Assembly: GCA_021828245.1 (NCBI GenBank)
Contig: JAKASC010000049.1
Coordinates: 1 to 12,111 of the forward strand
DNA length: 12,111 nt
Source of the DNA: Acidobacteriota bacterium
GTDB taxonomy: Bacteria > Acidobacteriota > Terriglobia > UBA7540
Reading direction: 5' to 3'
The notes under the pieces are model-generated. The model did not search any database and was not told where the DNA came from. It saw only the letters and a program-made list of their open reading frames with translations. The stretch's first letter is position 1, and each line of letters opens with the position of its first letter. The translations under genes and the position numbers were made by a program. Shown here piece after piece: positions 1 to 5,988 of the stretch.

Positions 1-133
1 GCCGCGTCGAGGTGGCGCTGCAAATCACAAAATAGTCGGTAAAAGAACTGATGCCCTTCAGATTGAGCACCTCCAGGTTGAGGGCTTTTCGGCCTTGGGC
101 GGCACTGACCGCCTCTCTCCAATGCGGGTTCAT
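1..133 (-). CDS. rsfS: RsfS/Iojap ribosomal silencing factor, N-terminal part (cut by window edge)
   Basis: The first 44 codons of an RsfS family protein are present and the rest lies beyond the left edge. The translation runs MNPHWREAVSAAQ, then LNLKGISSFTDYFVICSATSTR, which fits the family hallmark of a hydrophobic strand followed by S-x-TDYFVI-x-S-x-TS-x-R. RsfS binds ribosomal protein uL14 and blocks subunit joining when cells starve. The ATG overlaps the nadD stop by one base (TGATG), so the two are probably translationally coupled. Following nadD is the usual place for rsfS in bacteria. The call rests on the motif plus this context. Confidence 0.88.
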   Translation of the reverse strand, partial: MNPHWREAVSAAQGRKALNLEVLNLKGISSFTDYFVICSATSTR

Positions 134-801
134 CATTCTTCGTGGCTCAGCCGTGCTGGCCGATACAATCCCTCCTTACGGATGTATTGTCTCACGAGCG
201 GGGCCACGCACCCGGCAATCCACCGGCCTCGCCGCACCGCATCTCGAATCTGCCGCGAGGAGAGCGGAACATGCATTCCATCCAAGATGTGCAGGGTCGT
301 GCGCCGCAACGCGACCCGCCCGGCGCGCGGCGAAGTTTGCCCTTGCACCAAATCTCTCGGAACGATTTCGCCGATGGTCTTGGGGTCAAAGCCCGGCCGC
401 GAGACAACGATAAAGTTTGCCAGGTCCAGAAGCTCATGATAATCCTTCCACTTCGGCAGATCAAAGAAGGCATCGGCGCCAATGATGAAGTAGAGCTGGT
501 CGCGCGCCCTTAACATGCGTCTCGCTTTCCGAACCGTCTCCACCGAATAGCTCGGACGCCCATCCGACGAAGGCGCTTCCAATAACGAAGGGATAAACCG
601 AGGCCTCCCACTACAAGCCAGCGCCACCATCGCGTACCGGTGCTTGAAGGCTTTGAGATGTCCCGTGGATTTGTGCGGAGGGTGGCCCGTGGGAACAAAC
701 AGGATGCGATCCAGGCGGAACTTGCGCCGGGCAGCCTCGGCGGCTTCGAGGTGGCCAGAGTGAATCGGGTCAAAAGTTCCGCCAAAAAGCGCGATGTTCA
801 C
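133..801 (-). CDS. nadD: Nicotinate-nucleotide adenylyltransferase
   Basis: A complete 222-residue protein, a normal length for NadD. It transfers the adenylyl group of ATP to nicotinate mononucleotide, giving deamido-NAD in the cytosolic NAD pathway. The nucleotidyltransferase signature GGTFDPIHSGH is at residues 8-18, PTGHPPHK follows near residue 38, and a C-terminal LSSRQIR corresponds to the family ISSTxIR motif. The start is GTG, and this GTG shares four bases with the obgE stop (GTGA), which indicates coupling; MNIALFGGTFD is where the family normally begins. Its stop overlaps the rsfS start by one base. Nothing looks broken. Confidence 0.95.
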   Translation of the reverse strand: MNIALFGGTFDPIHSGHLEAAEAARRKFRLDRILFVPTGHPPHKSTGHLKAFKHRYAMVALACSGRPRFIPSLLEAPSSDGRPSYSVETVRKARRMLRARDQLYFIIGADAFFDLPKWKDYHELLDLANFIVVSRPGFDPKTIGEIVPRDLVQGQTSPRAGRVALRRTTLHILDGMHVPLSSRQIRDAVRRGRWIAGCVAPLVRQYIRKEGLYRPARLSHEE

Positions 802-1853
802 AGAGTTGGATTTCGGAAGGTCGCTGGAATGCGGTCGTCGGCTGCGGGAATCTTGGGCGTTTCAGCCAATTTCTTCCACAGCGCGCGTTTCAATTCCTCC
901 AGGCCCTCGCCCGTCACCGACGAAATTTCATAGAGTTCCAGGCCCTCGGCCCGGCAGAATTCTCTCAGCGTAAAAAGCCGATGGCTGTCGCCGGCCGCAT
1001 CCACCCGTGAAGCCACCATCAGCATCGGTTTGGCCGCGACCGTGGGGCTGAAGCTCACGAGCTCTTTCATAATCGTGGCGTAGTCCTCCACCGGGTCGCG
1101 CCCTGAATGCTCCGCCACATCAATCAAGTGGAGTAAAACGCGGGTTCGCTCCAGATGCTTCAGGAAGCGATCGCCGAGCCCGCGGCCTTCATGGGCTCCG
1201 GCAATCAATCCCGGGATGTCCGCCATCACAAAACTTCGTTCCTCATCCAGGGCAACCACCCCCAGGCAAGGCTCCAACGTGGTAAAAGGATAATCGGCAA
1301 TCCGGGGGCGCGCCGCGCTCAGCCGCGAAATCAGGGAGGATTTGCCCACGTTGGGAAAGCCCACCAACCCCACGTCGGCCAGCAGCTTCAGCTCGAGGAG
1401 CAGCTCCCGTTTTTCACCCGGTTGCCCGGGTTCGGCCGTGCGAGGCGCTTGGTGCGTCGAGGTTGCAAAGCGGGCGTTGCCCCGTCCGCCGCGTCCACCC
1501 CGAGCCGCCAAGAATCGTTGCCCGACCGCAGAGAAATCCCACAGCATCTCTCGCGTTGCCGGATCCAGTGCCACCGTGCCCACCGGAACGGTGATGACCA
1601 AATCCTCGCCGTCCCGCCCGTGACAATCGGAGCCTTCTCCGTGACCGCCCCGCTCGGCGCGAAATTCCGGATTGTAGCGAAACTTCAGCAGGGTGTTCAG
1701 GTTCTCGGAACTTTCCAGATAAACGCTTCCGCCCCGGCCTCCGTCGCCCCCGCTCGGTCCGCCTCGAGGAACAAATTTTTCTCGCCGAAAGGCGACGCAG
1801 CCGTTGCCGCCGTCGCCCGCAAAAACTCGGATTGTGGCCTCATCAATGAACAC
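798..1853 (-). CDS. obgE: GTPase Obg/CgtA, ribosome-associated
   Basis: A 351-residue Obg GTPase, involved in late 50S assembly and stress responses. The first ~158 residues form the glycine-rich Obg fold (DGGNGCVAFRREKFVPRGGP, then further GG-rich stretches). The G domain follows with the G1 loop GFPNVGKSS, the switch II/G3 motif DIPGLIAGAHEGRGLG, and EISSVTGEGLEEL near the C-terminus as G5. The G4 region reads ASRVD in place of the usual NKxD, which is a common kind of variation but worth noting. There is no long C-terminal extension. The start is GTG with an AAGG ribosome-binding element eight bases upstream; MFIDEATIRVFAGDGGNG is the canonical N-terminus. It lies 114 bp after rpmA and overlaps nadD by four bases. 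Confidence 0.96.
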   Translation of the reverse strand: MFIDEATIRVFAGDGGNGCVAFRREKFVPRGGPSGGDGGRGGSVYLESSENLNTLLKFRYNPEFRAERGGHGEGSDCHGRDGEDLVITVPVGTVALDPATREMLWDFSAVGQRFLAARGGRGGRGNARFATSTHQAPRTAEPGQPGEKRELLLELKLLADVGLVGFPNVGKSSLISRLSAARPRIADYPFTTLEPCLGVVALDEERSFVMADIPGLIAGAHEGRGLGDRFLKHLERTRVLLHLIDVAEHSGRDPVEDYATIMKELVSFSPTVAAKPMLMVASRVDAAGDSHRLFTLREFCRAEGLELYEISSVTGEGLEELKRALWKKLAETPKIPAADDRIPATFRNPTL

Positions 1854-1967
1854 AGGCCTCGCCTTATCGCGTGGAAGGAAGGCTAGCCTGGGTCGCTTGG
1901 CCGGATGTGGGGAAGAATCATTGCGCCCAGGAGCCGGGTTCCGGCGCCCCTGCGGCCGTGGGGCTGC

Positions 1968-2231
1968 CTAATTCGCCGCGCGGGGCAGAACGCTCACAAA
2001 GCGCCCTCGCTGCCCCTTATCCTCGAACCGAACCACCCCGGGAACCTTGGCGTAGAGCGTGTCATCTTTGCCGAGCCCGACGTTCTCGCCGGGTTTCAGG
2101 CGCGTGCCCCGCTGGCGCACTAAAATCGAACCGCCGCTCACCCATTGCCCGTCAAAACGCTTCACGCCCAAGCGTTGCGCGTTGGAATCGCGCCCGTTGC
2201 GCGAACTGCCGAGTCCTTTTTTGTGCGCCAT
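1968..2231 (-). CDS. rpmA: 50S ribosomal protein L27 (bL27)
   Basis: An 87-residue bL27, standard length. It begins MAHKKGLGSSRNGRDSNAQR, with the flexible basic N-terminus that reaches toward the peptidyl transferase centre, and there is no Firmicutes-type cleavable N-terminal extension. The body has LGVKRFDGQ and GSILVRQRGT, both typical of the family. An AAGGA element eight bases upstream of the ATG supports the start. It follows rplU after 35 bp, so the two are cotranscribed, as in most bacteria. The 114 bp after its stop contain two GC-rich hairpins but no T-run, so read-through into obgE is expected. Confidence 0.97.
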   Translation of the reverse strand: MAHKKGLGSSRNGRDSNAQRLGVKRFDGQWVSGGSILVRQRGTRLKPGENVGLGKDDTLYAKVPGVVRFEDKGQRGRFVSVLPRAAN

Positions 2232-2266
2232 TGGAAAGATCCTTATCGCGTGAAGTCCGCATCGTC

Positions 2267-2578
2267 TCAGGGCGCAACAATCTCGTTGATGCGAATTTCA
2301 CTGAAATTTTGCCGGTGCCCCAACGTGCGCCGATACTGCTTCTTCCGCTTGTACTTCAGCACACGGACCTTCGCCGCTCGGCCGTGCGAAACAATCGTCC
2401 CGCGCACGCAAGCGCCCTCGATAAGGGGCTGACCCGTCATCAGCTCGCCTTGGCGAATCGCGTAAACGTGCCGGAACTCCACCCTCGAGCCCGGCTCGCC
2501 GGGAAGTTTCTCCACCCGCACCACGTCGCCCGGAGCCACCCGGTACTGCTTCCCACCCGTCCGAAATATCGCGTACAT
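2267..2578 (-). CDS. rplU: 50S ribosomal protein L21 (bL21)
   Basis: A 103-residue bL21, normal length, a 23S rRNA-binding protein of the large subunit. It begins MYAIFRTGGKQYRVAPGDVV, the characteristic L21 start, and carries the basic segment VLKYKRKKQYRRTLGHRQ near the C-terminus, which contacts rRNA. An AGGGG element lies just upstream of the ATG. It is the first gene of the rplU-rpmA-obgE-nadD-rsfS cluster, with a strong promoter about 35 bp upstream. Confidence 0.97.
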   Translation of the reverse strand: MYAIFRTGGKQYRVAPGDVVRVEKLPGEPGSRVEFRHVYAIRQGELMTGQPLIEGACVRGTIVSHGRAAKVRVLKYKRKKQYRRTLGHRQNFSEIRINEIVAP

Positions 2579-2610
2579 AACGCCCCTTTGGATAACAGTG
2601 CTGAATTTCC

Positions 2611-2639
2611 ATTTTACGGGCGAGCGCGAATCTTGTCAA
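2611..2639 (-). promoter_or_regulatory. Sigma70-type promoter of the rplU operon
   Basis: On the minus strand a perfect -35 TTGACA (2639-2634) and a -10 TAAAAT (2616-2611) are separated by exactly 17 bp. The transcript would start near 2604, giving a leader of about 25 bases before rplU. It sits between the stop of the lactonase-like gene and rplU, so the ribosomal cluster has its own promoter. No autoregulatory leader is long enough to see. Confidence 0.8.
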
Positions 2640-2682
2640 TTGAAGCGCCGCCGCCTCTCAACCTGGAGCGCCGTCGAGCCGG

Positions 2683-3954
2683 CTAACTCTCTTGCGGCGC
2701 AAGGAAAATAATGGAGGCAGGAGTGCCCACGGGCACATAGTGGCCGGTAAACGTTAACTCGCCTGTCGGCTGGTGCACGCGAAACACGGTCACGGCGTCC
2801 GCGCGCTGATTGCAGGAATAGACGAAATTTCCGGTGGGGTCGAAATTGAAACTGCGAGGATAGTCGCCCCGAGTCCACGTTTCTCCCGCAAAGGTTGGAA
2901 ATCCGTCCGCCGCCAGCGCAAACCGAGCGATGCTGTCATGCAGCCGGTTCGCCACATAAACGAATCTCCCATCCGGCGAAACGCGAACCTCCGAGGAAAA
3001 ATTGGTTCCGGCAAAGCCCTTGGGAAGCGCGGAGACGGCGCCCCGTTCCCTCAGCCGGCCATGCGCCGCGTCATATTCAAAGAAGGTCAGCGTGGAGGCT
3101 TCTTCCTCGTCCGAATAGAACCACCGGCCGTTGGGGTGAAAAGCAAAATGCCGCGGCCCGTCGCCGCTCGGAAGGGAAACGGTCTGATGCAGCGCCATCG
3201 TCCCCTGATTCGAGTCAAACTTCCACACAAAAATTTTGTCCATCCCCAAATCGGTCGAAAGCACGTACCGTCCCGACGGGTCGGCGTGAATCATGTGGGC
3301 GTGCGGCGAATGATGCCCGCTAATCGCAAAACTGCCCGGCGGAGCGCTGGTGGCGTGGGTTGCGCCAACCGGCCCCGGATCATGATGCACAAAAGTTGCC
3401 GCCCCCAATTCGCCCTTCGGACCAATGGCGATGACCGCTATGGTCCCGCCGGCGTAATTAGCCACCAAAGCAAATTTCCCCGAAGGGTGAAGGCTCATGT
3501 GCGCTGGACCCGAACCTTCCGAACTCACGGTGTTGAGCAGGCTCAGCCGCCCCGTTGAACGGTCAATCCGATACGCGCTCACGGACCCGGTTGCTTGCCC
3601 CTTGTAGCTATGGGTTTCATTGACGCAGTAGAGATGAGTCTTTGCGGGATTGAAGGTAACCCAGGAAGGATTCATTCCGTTAGGAAAGACTTCGCGCTCC
3701 GTGAGCGCGCCCGTCGCCGCATCCACCGAGAACAGGTAGATTCCTTTGCCATTTCCTCGAGTCCCTTCAGGCCCCTCGGGCGAACTGTACGTCCCCACGT
3801 AAGCAAAAGTTGTTTCGCCACCCCTATGGAGCTTCTCCGGATACGCTCGCGCGAGCGGTGCGTTGACGGCAAGCGCTGCTGCGCCCTTGAGAAAACTGCG
3901 GCGCGAGGCGTTGCTCGAAGCCTTTTTCCGACCAAGTCCCGAGTCTTCGCTCAT
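2683..3954 (-). CDS. Tat-exported lactonase-family seven-bladed beta-propeller protein
   Basis: A 423-residue protein of the lactonase (YbhE/6-phosphogluconolactonase-like) propeller family. Residues 1-37 form a twin-arginine signal (SRRSFLKGAAALAVNAPLARA), so the product is predicted to be exported folded. The propeller follows, with repeated blade motifs of the type DPSGRYVLSTDLG, HPNGRWFYSDEE, SPDGRFVYVANR and DPTGNFVYSCNQ. AHMSLHPSGKFALVANYAGG and GPRHFAFHPNGR match the family closely. The ATG at 3954 is chosen because a GAGGAG element lies seven to eight bases upstream and the signal peptide starts here; longer upstream reading has no such support. Export makes a role in the cytosolic pentose phosphate pathway unlikely; the substrate is unknown. 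It is separate from the rplU cluster, which has its own promoter. Confidence 0.85.
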   Translation of the reverse strand: MSEDSGLGRKKASSNASRRSFLKGAAALAVNAPLARAYPEKLHRGGETTFAYVGTYSSPEGPEGTRGNGKGIYLFSVDAATGALTEREVFPNGMNPSWVTFNPAKTHLYCVNETHSYKGQATGSVSAYRIDRSTGRLSLLNTVSSEGSGPAHMSLHPSGKFALVANYAGGTIAVIAIGPKGELGAATFVHHDPGPVGATHATSAPPGSFAISGHHSPHAHMIHADPSGRYVLSTDLGMDKIFVWKFDSNQGTMALHQTVSLPSGDGPRHFAFHPNGRWFYSDEEEASTLTFFEYDAAHGRLRERGAVSALPKGFAGTNFSSEVRVSPDGRFVYVANRLHDSIARFALAADGFPTFAGETWTRGDYPRSFNFDPTGNFVYSCNQRADAVTVFRVHQPTGELTFTGHYVPVGTPASIIFLAPQES

Positions 3955-4150
3955 TTTGAATCTCCTCGCCCCTTCGAGCGGGGCCGATGCGTGAGGATTC
4001 ACACCGCTCAACGCCGAACCGTTACGCAGGCGTGCTGATCCACTTCCACCTTCGCGGGTCATCGAACATCCTTGCGCCTTGGCCTGCTTCAGCCGCCGCC
4101 TGTTCCGCCCATACGCTTGTGGCTGCGCCCGCGCCATTAGTGAACGTCCG

Positions 4151-4179
4151 ATTATGCCCACTCATGAGGTTCAAAACAA
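4151..4179 (-). promoter_or_regulatory. Possible promoter of the lactonase-like gene
   Basis: On the minus strand TTGTTT (4179-4174) and CATAAT (4156-4151) are spaced by 17 bp. It lies downstream of the preceding gene's terminator and upstream of the lactonase start, which is where a promoter is needed. The match is moderate and the leader would be long (about 190 bases), so this is tentative. Confidence 0.35.
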
Positions 4180-4201
4180 GCGTCTTCGAGGAGTTCGGAC
4201 T

Positions 4202-4236
4202 CACAAAAACAAAGAGGGCGCTTTCAAGCGCCCTCT
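4202..4236 (-). terminator. Intrinsic terminator after the 33-residue-repeat protein gene
   Basis: On the minus strand a perfect 10-bp stem (AGAGGGCGCT / AGCGCCCTCT) closes a four-base loop and is followed by TTGTTTTTGT. It lies about 55 bases after the stop of the secreted repeat protein. The stem and T-rich tail are directly visible. Confidence 0.85.
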
Positions 4237-4291
4237 GTAATTTCATTTCCGCATCCTGCGTTCAATCTGGTCGAGCCGTGGTTTGCCGGCT

Positions 4292-4891
4292 TTACCAGAT
4301 TGTGTTCCAAACCGCCTTGGCAGCAGAGGATGTCTTTTGAGCAACCCAGCGCGGAGCAGCCTCAGCGCCGTGGGCCACGTTGGAGCTTTGCTGTGCCAGC
4401 CATCCGGGAGCGGCTTTCACGCCGTGACGTGTAGCCACCGCACCATCCGCAACGGCATCGCCCGTCGCTTTGCCCGCCGTCACAATGGCGTGACCGGTAG
4501 GCGGAGCCGCCGTCGCAACCGCGTTGCGTGTAGCCACCGCGCCATCCGCAACGGCATCGCCCGTCGCTTTGCCCGCCGTCACAATGGCGTGACCGGTAGG
4601 CGGAGCCGCCGTCGCAACCGCGTTGCGTGTAGCCACCGCGCCGTCCGCAACGGCATCACCCGTCGCTTTGCCCGCCGTCACAATGGCATGACCGGTAGGC
4701 GGAGCCGCCGTCTTGACCGCGCTAACCGTGGCTTTACTTGCCCTGGCCACCCCGCTCACCGTCGCCGAGGCTGCCGTTTTGGTCGCTGGCACAAAGTTCC
4801 CAGCCAGCCATCGAATGGCTCCGGCTTGCGCATCAATTCCCCACCCAAGTGCCACCACAAAAATTGTCGCTAAAAGGAGCTTTGTTTTCAT
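4292..4891 (-). CDS. Secreted Ala-rich protein with three 33-residue tandem repeats, function unknown
   Basis: A 199-residue protein of no family I recognise. It opens with a clear Sec signal peptide (MKTKLLLATIFVVALGWGIDAQA, cleavage likely after AQA). A short Ala/Thr/Lys-rich segment (ATKTAASATVSGVARASKAT) leads into three copies of a 33-residue unit beginning AAPPTGHAIVTAGKATGDAV. The tail is Trp-containing (APGWLAQQSS, APRWVAQKTSSAA) and ends in NTIW. The mature part is poor in acidic and aromatic residues and looks like a low-complexity, amphipathic or extended cell-envelope protein; this is inference. The ATG at 4891 has an ideal GGAGG seven bases upstream, which decides it over in-frame starts further up. 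A strong terminator follows, so it is probably a single-gene transcript. Confidence 0.75.
   Translation of the reverse strand: MKTKLLLATIFVVALGWGIDAQAGAIRWLAGNFVPATKTAASATVSGVARASKATVSAVKTAAPPTGHAIVTAGKATGDAVADGAVATRNAVATAAPPTGHAIVTAGKATGDAVADGAVATRNAVATAAPPTGHAIVTAGKATGDAVADGAVATRHGVKAAPGWLAQQSSNVAHGAEAAPRWVAQKTSSAAKAVWNTIW
4428..4724 (-). repeat. Three tandem 99-bp repeats inside the secreted Ala-rich protein gene
   Basis: Three copies with an exact 99-bp period (starting near 4428, 4527 and 4626) differ at only a few bases, such as CACCATCC / CGCCATCC / CGCCGTCC near the start of each. The period is a multiple of three, so each copy adds 33 residues without changing frame. Near-identity at DNA level points to recent duplication, or to homogenisation by recombination. 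Confidence 0.9.
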
Positions 4892-5180
4892 TATTGACCT
4901 CCCTTCATCAATTGGAGGAATCCCACCCATGCCTTTCTCAAGCAACTCTACTGCCACACTGGAAATGCTTCTACAAACCAGCCGTCGAGGTATCTATCGA
5001 GCAATCACTCACTTAGAAGCCTCTGCCACCAAGAAGGTTGCACGGACATCGGCGTCGGGCCAGTACTTTCTTCACCACGAAGGTAAGGCATTCCGCACTA
5101 TCGGGCAATCATTCACTGGTTTAGCCCCGTTGAGCGAGCCGCTTTTAGCCCCAACAGAGCCGAACCTTCTTTGGGCTGGC

Positions 5181-5212
5181 AAAAAAAAGAGGGGAGAATT
5201 TCTCCTCCCCTC
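5181..5212 (-). terminator. Strong intrinsic terminator in the intergenic region
   Basis: On the minus strand the stem GAGGGGAG / CTCCCCTC (8 bp, extendable by one G-U pair) is followed directly by eight T residues. The nearest supported minus-strand gene ends almost 480 bp upstream at 5692, so this terminator may end a small RNA encoded at about 5213-5400, or a long 3' tail of the YdeI-like gene. No such structure with a T-run exists on the plus strand at this place. Confidence 0.85.
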
Positions 5213-5234
5213 GAAGCGTCGGGTCTTGGGTCTA

Positions 5235-5270
5235 ATCTCCGAGCTTCGCGCCAATTCCCCCAAACCATGG
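5235..5270 (+). ncRNA. Candidate tracrRNA anti-repeat
   Basis: Read on the plus strand, this stretch pairs in order with the plus-strand CRISPR repeat. Repeat bases 2-11 pair with 5270-5261 (nine Watson-Crick, one G-U), bases 14-18 with 5259-5255, and bases 23-31 with 5243-5235 (seven Watson-Crick, one G-U, one mismatch). Small internal loops separate these blocks; the lower-stem/bulge/upper-stem order is what type II crRNA:tracrRNA duplexes show. Both non-Watson-Crick differences in the stems are G-U in this orientation, whereas they would be A-C on the other strand. Against it, the only intrinsic terminator (5181-5212) serves the opposite strand. The true tracrRNA could also lie upstream of cas9, outside the window. 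Confidence 0.4.
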
Positions 5271-5524
5271 GGTTCACCGATGCGAGCTCTCGCGCCCCTT
5301 CATCGCACGTCCCCTTCCAAAACGATTTGCGCATCATCGCAACGTGCCGTCCCATAAGCTAAGTTAATTACTATCATCACGATGTGTTATAGGTCGGGCG
5401 AAGCATTTCGTTCCGCCGGGCTCAGGTTGACTCACAGAATCTCCCGTTTTTTAGATAATAGAATCCAAATTTCTGGTTCCACAAGACCCATTGGCCACTG
5501 CGTTTGCACGGTGAGCCAGGTAGC

Positions 5525-5675
5525 GCAGAGGTTGCGTCTCGCAACCTCTGCGGCTCGAGCCGGTACCTGCGGGAAAGCCGATAGCCCAGAGGTTCGCCCT
5601 TAGAACCTCTGCGGCTCGAGCCGGCGCCGACGCCACAAACGCCGCAGAGGAACGCCAACGACGCGCGCCTCTGCG
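5525..5675. repeat. Cluster of three GCAGAGG hairpins with a direct repeat
   Basis: Three inverted repeats share the core GCAGAGG or AGAGG. The first is a perfect 12-bp stem GCAGAGGTTGCG / CGCAACCTCTGC with a three-base loop (5525-5551). The second is AGAGGTTC / GAACCTCT (5588-5610). The third is CGCAGAGG / CCTCTGCG with a long loop (5643-5675). After hairpins one and two the same stretch CTCTGCGGCTCGAGCCGG is repeated. It looks like a dispersed, intergenic palindromic repeat element (REP-like); origin unknown. Confidence 0.75.
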
Positions 5676-5691
5676 CGACCTGCTTATTTTT

Positions 5692-5943
5692 TCACCGATG
5701 AGGGCAACCGGGCCAGCAGCAGGGTCGTCGCATTCCTTCTCTAAGCTCCGTGCGCGTCCTCTCGACGTGCTGCTTCCGGGTTTCCGGTTTCTTGACCGAG
5801 ATAATCCAGCAGATCCATTCATTGCGGGCGAGCGGCGTAATGTCCTGCCATTGTGCGAGCGCCGCCGGATCACCAGCGAGCGCCTTTCGTAAATCCGCGG
5901 GCAAGCTATGGACGACACCGCCGGGGATGGCTCTCCTGCTCAT
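5692..5943 (-). CDS. Small YdeI/OmpD-associated-like protein
   Basis: An 83-residue protein resembling the C-terminal domain of the YdeI/OmpD-associated family as I remember it. After GGVVH it has LPADLRKALAGDPAALAQWQ, then ITPLARNEWICWIISVKKPETRK with the family's W-I-x(6)-KPETR-x-x-R-type signature, and it ends RRPCCWPGCPHR, a Cys/His tail seen in short family members. The molecular function is not established. The start at 5943 is uncertain: GGAG lies only two bases before the ATG, and a TATAAT hexamer ends only six bases upstream, so the mRNA may be nearly leaderless. It lies between the CRISPR array and the intergenic region and is probably unrelated to CRISPR function. Confidence 0.65.
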   Translation of the reverse strand: MSRRAIPGGVVHSLPADLRKALAGDPAALAQWQDITPLARNEWICWIISVKKPETRKQHVERTRTELREGMRRPCCWPGCPHR

Positions 5944-5949
5944 CGCTCC

Positions 5950-5979
5950 ATTATACCTGTGAACATCCGGCTTGAGACA
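5950..5979 (-). promoter_or_regulatory. Possible promoter of the YdeI-like gene
   Basis: A perfect TATAAT (minus strand, 5955-5950) with a weak TGTCTC 18 bp upstream lies in the 45-bp gap between the first CRISPR repeat and the ATG. Transcription would begin close to 5943, at or next to the start codon. Confidence 0.35.
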
Positions 5980-5988
5980 TGAGCCGAA

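Larger units (their letters stand above)
3955..4291. other. Intergenic region between the lactonase-like gene and the repeat protein gene
   Basis: These 337 bp carry no convincing gene. They hold the terminator of the upstream repeat-protein gene, a possible promoter for the lactonase-like gene, and a short stretch at 4275-4289 that could pair with the CRISPR repeat (see findings). Between the possible promoter and the lactonase start there are roughly 190 bases of leader in which I see no recognisable riboswitch. Confidence 0.5.
4892..5691. other. 800-bp intergenic region with RNA-like elements but no convincing gene
   Basis: I find no coding region here with a plausible start, ribosome-binding site and recognisable product. 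The stretch at 4892-5180 shows nothing I can name. A strong minus-strand terminator is at 5181-5212, an anti-repeat-like stretch at 5235-5270, and local inverted repeats at 5278-5312 and between GCACGT (5305-5310) and ACGTGC (5341-5346) suggest a folded RNA. A hairpin cluster follows at 5525-5675. The region could therefore encode one or more small RNAs. Confidence 0.5.

Noticed and set aside
1854..1967. Transcription terminator between rpmA and obgE
   Set aside because: Two GC-rich inverted repeats occur after the rpmA stop but neither is followed by a T-run, so I do not call a terminator.
3955..4161. A longer lactonase-like protein starting at 4161
   Set aside because: It would place 69 unrelated basic residues before a twin-arginine signal peptide, which must be N-terminal. 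The GAGGAG element supports 3954.
4283..4873. Long plus-strand open frame opposite the secreted repeat protein
   Set aside because: It is the mirror of a GC-rich tandem repeat, has no ribosome-binding site, and gives an Arg/His-rich product with no recognisable fold, whereas the minus strand has a signal peptide, GGAGG and a terminator.
5892..5934. GCTATGG followed by CCGGGG inside the YdeI-like gene as a tracrRNA anti-repeat
   Set aside because: Only two short blocks match the repeat, the spacing is wrong, and the stretch codes for the conserved start of the protein domain (GGVVHSLPAD). Chance is the simpler explanation.
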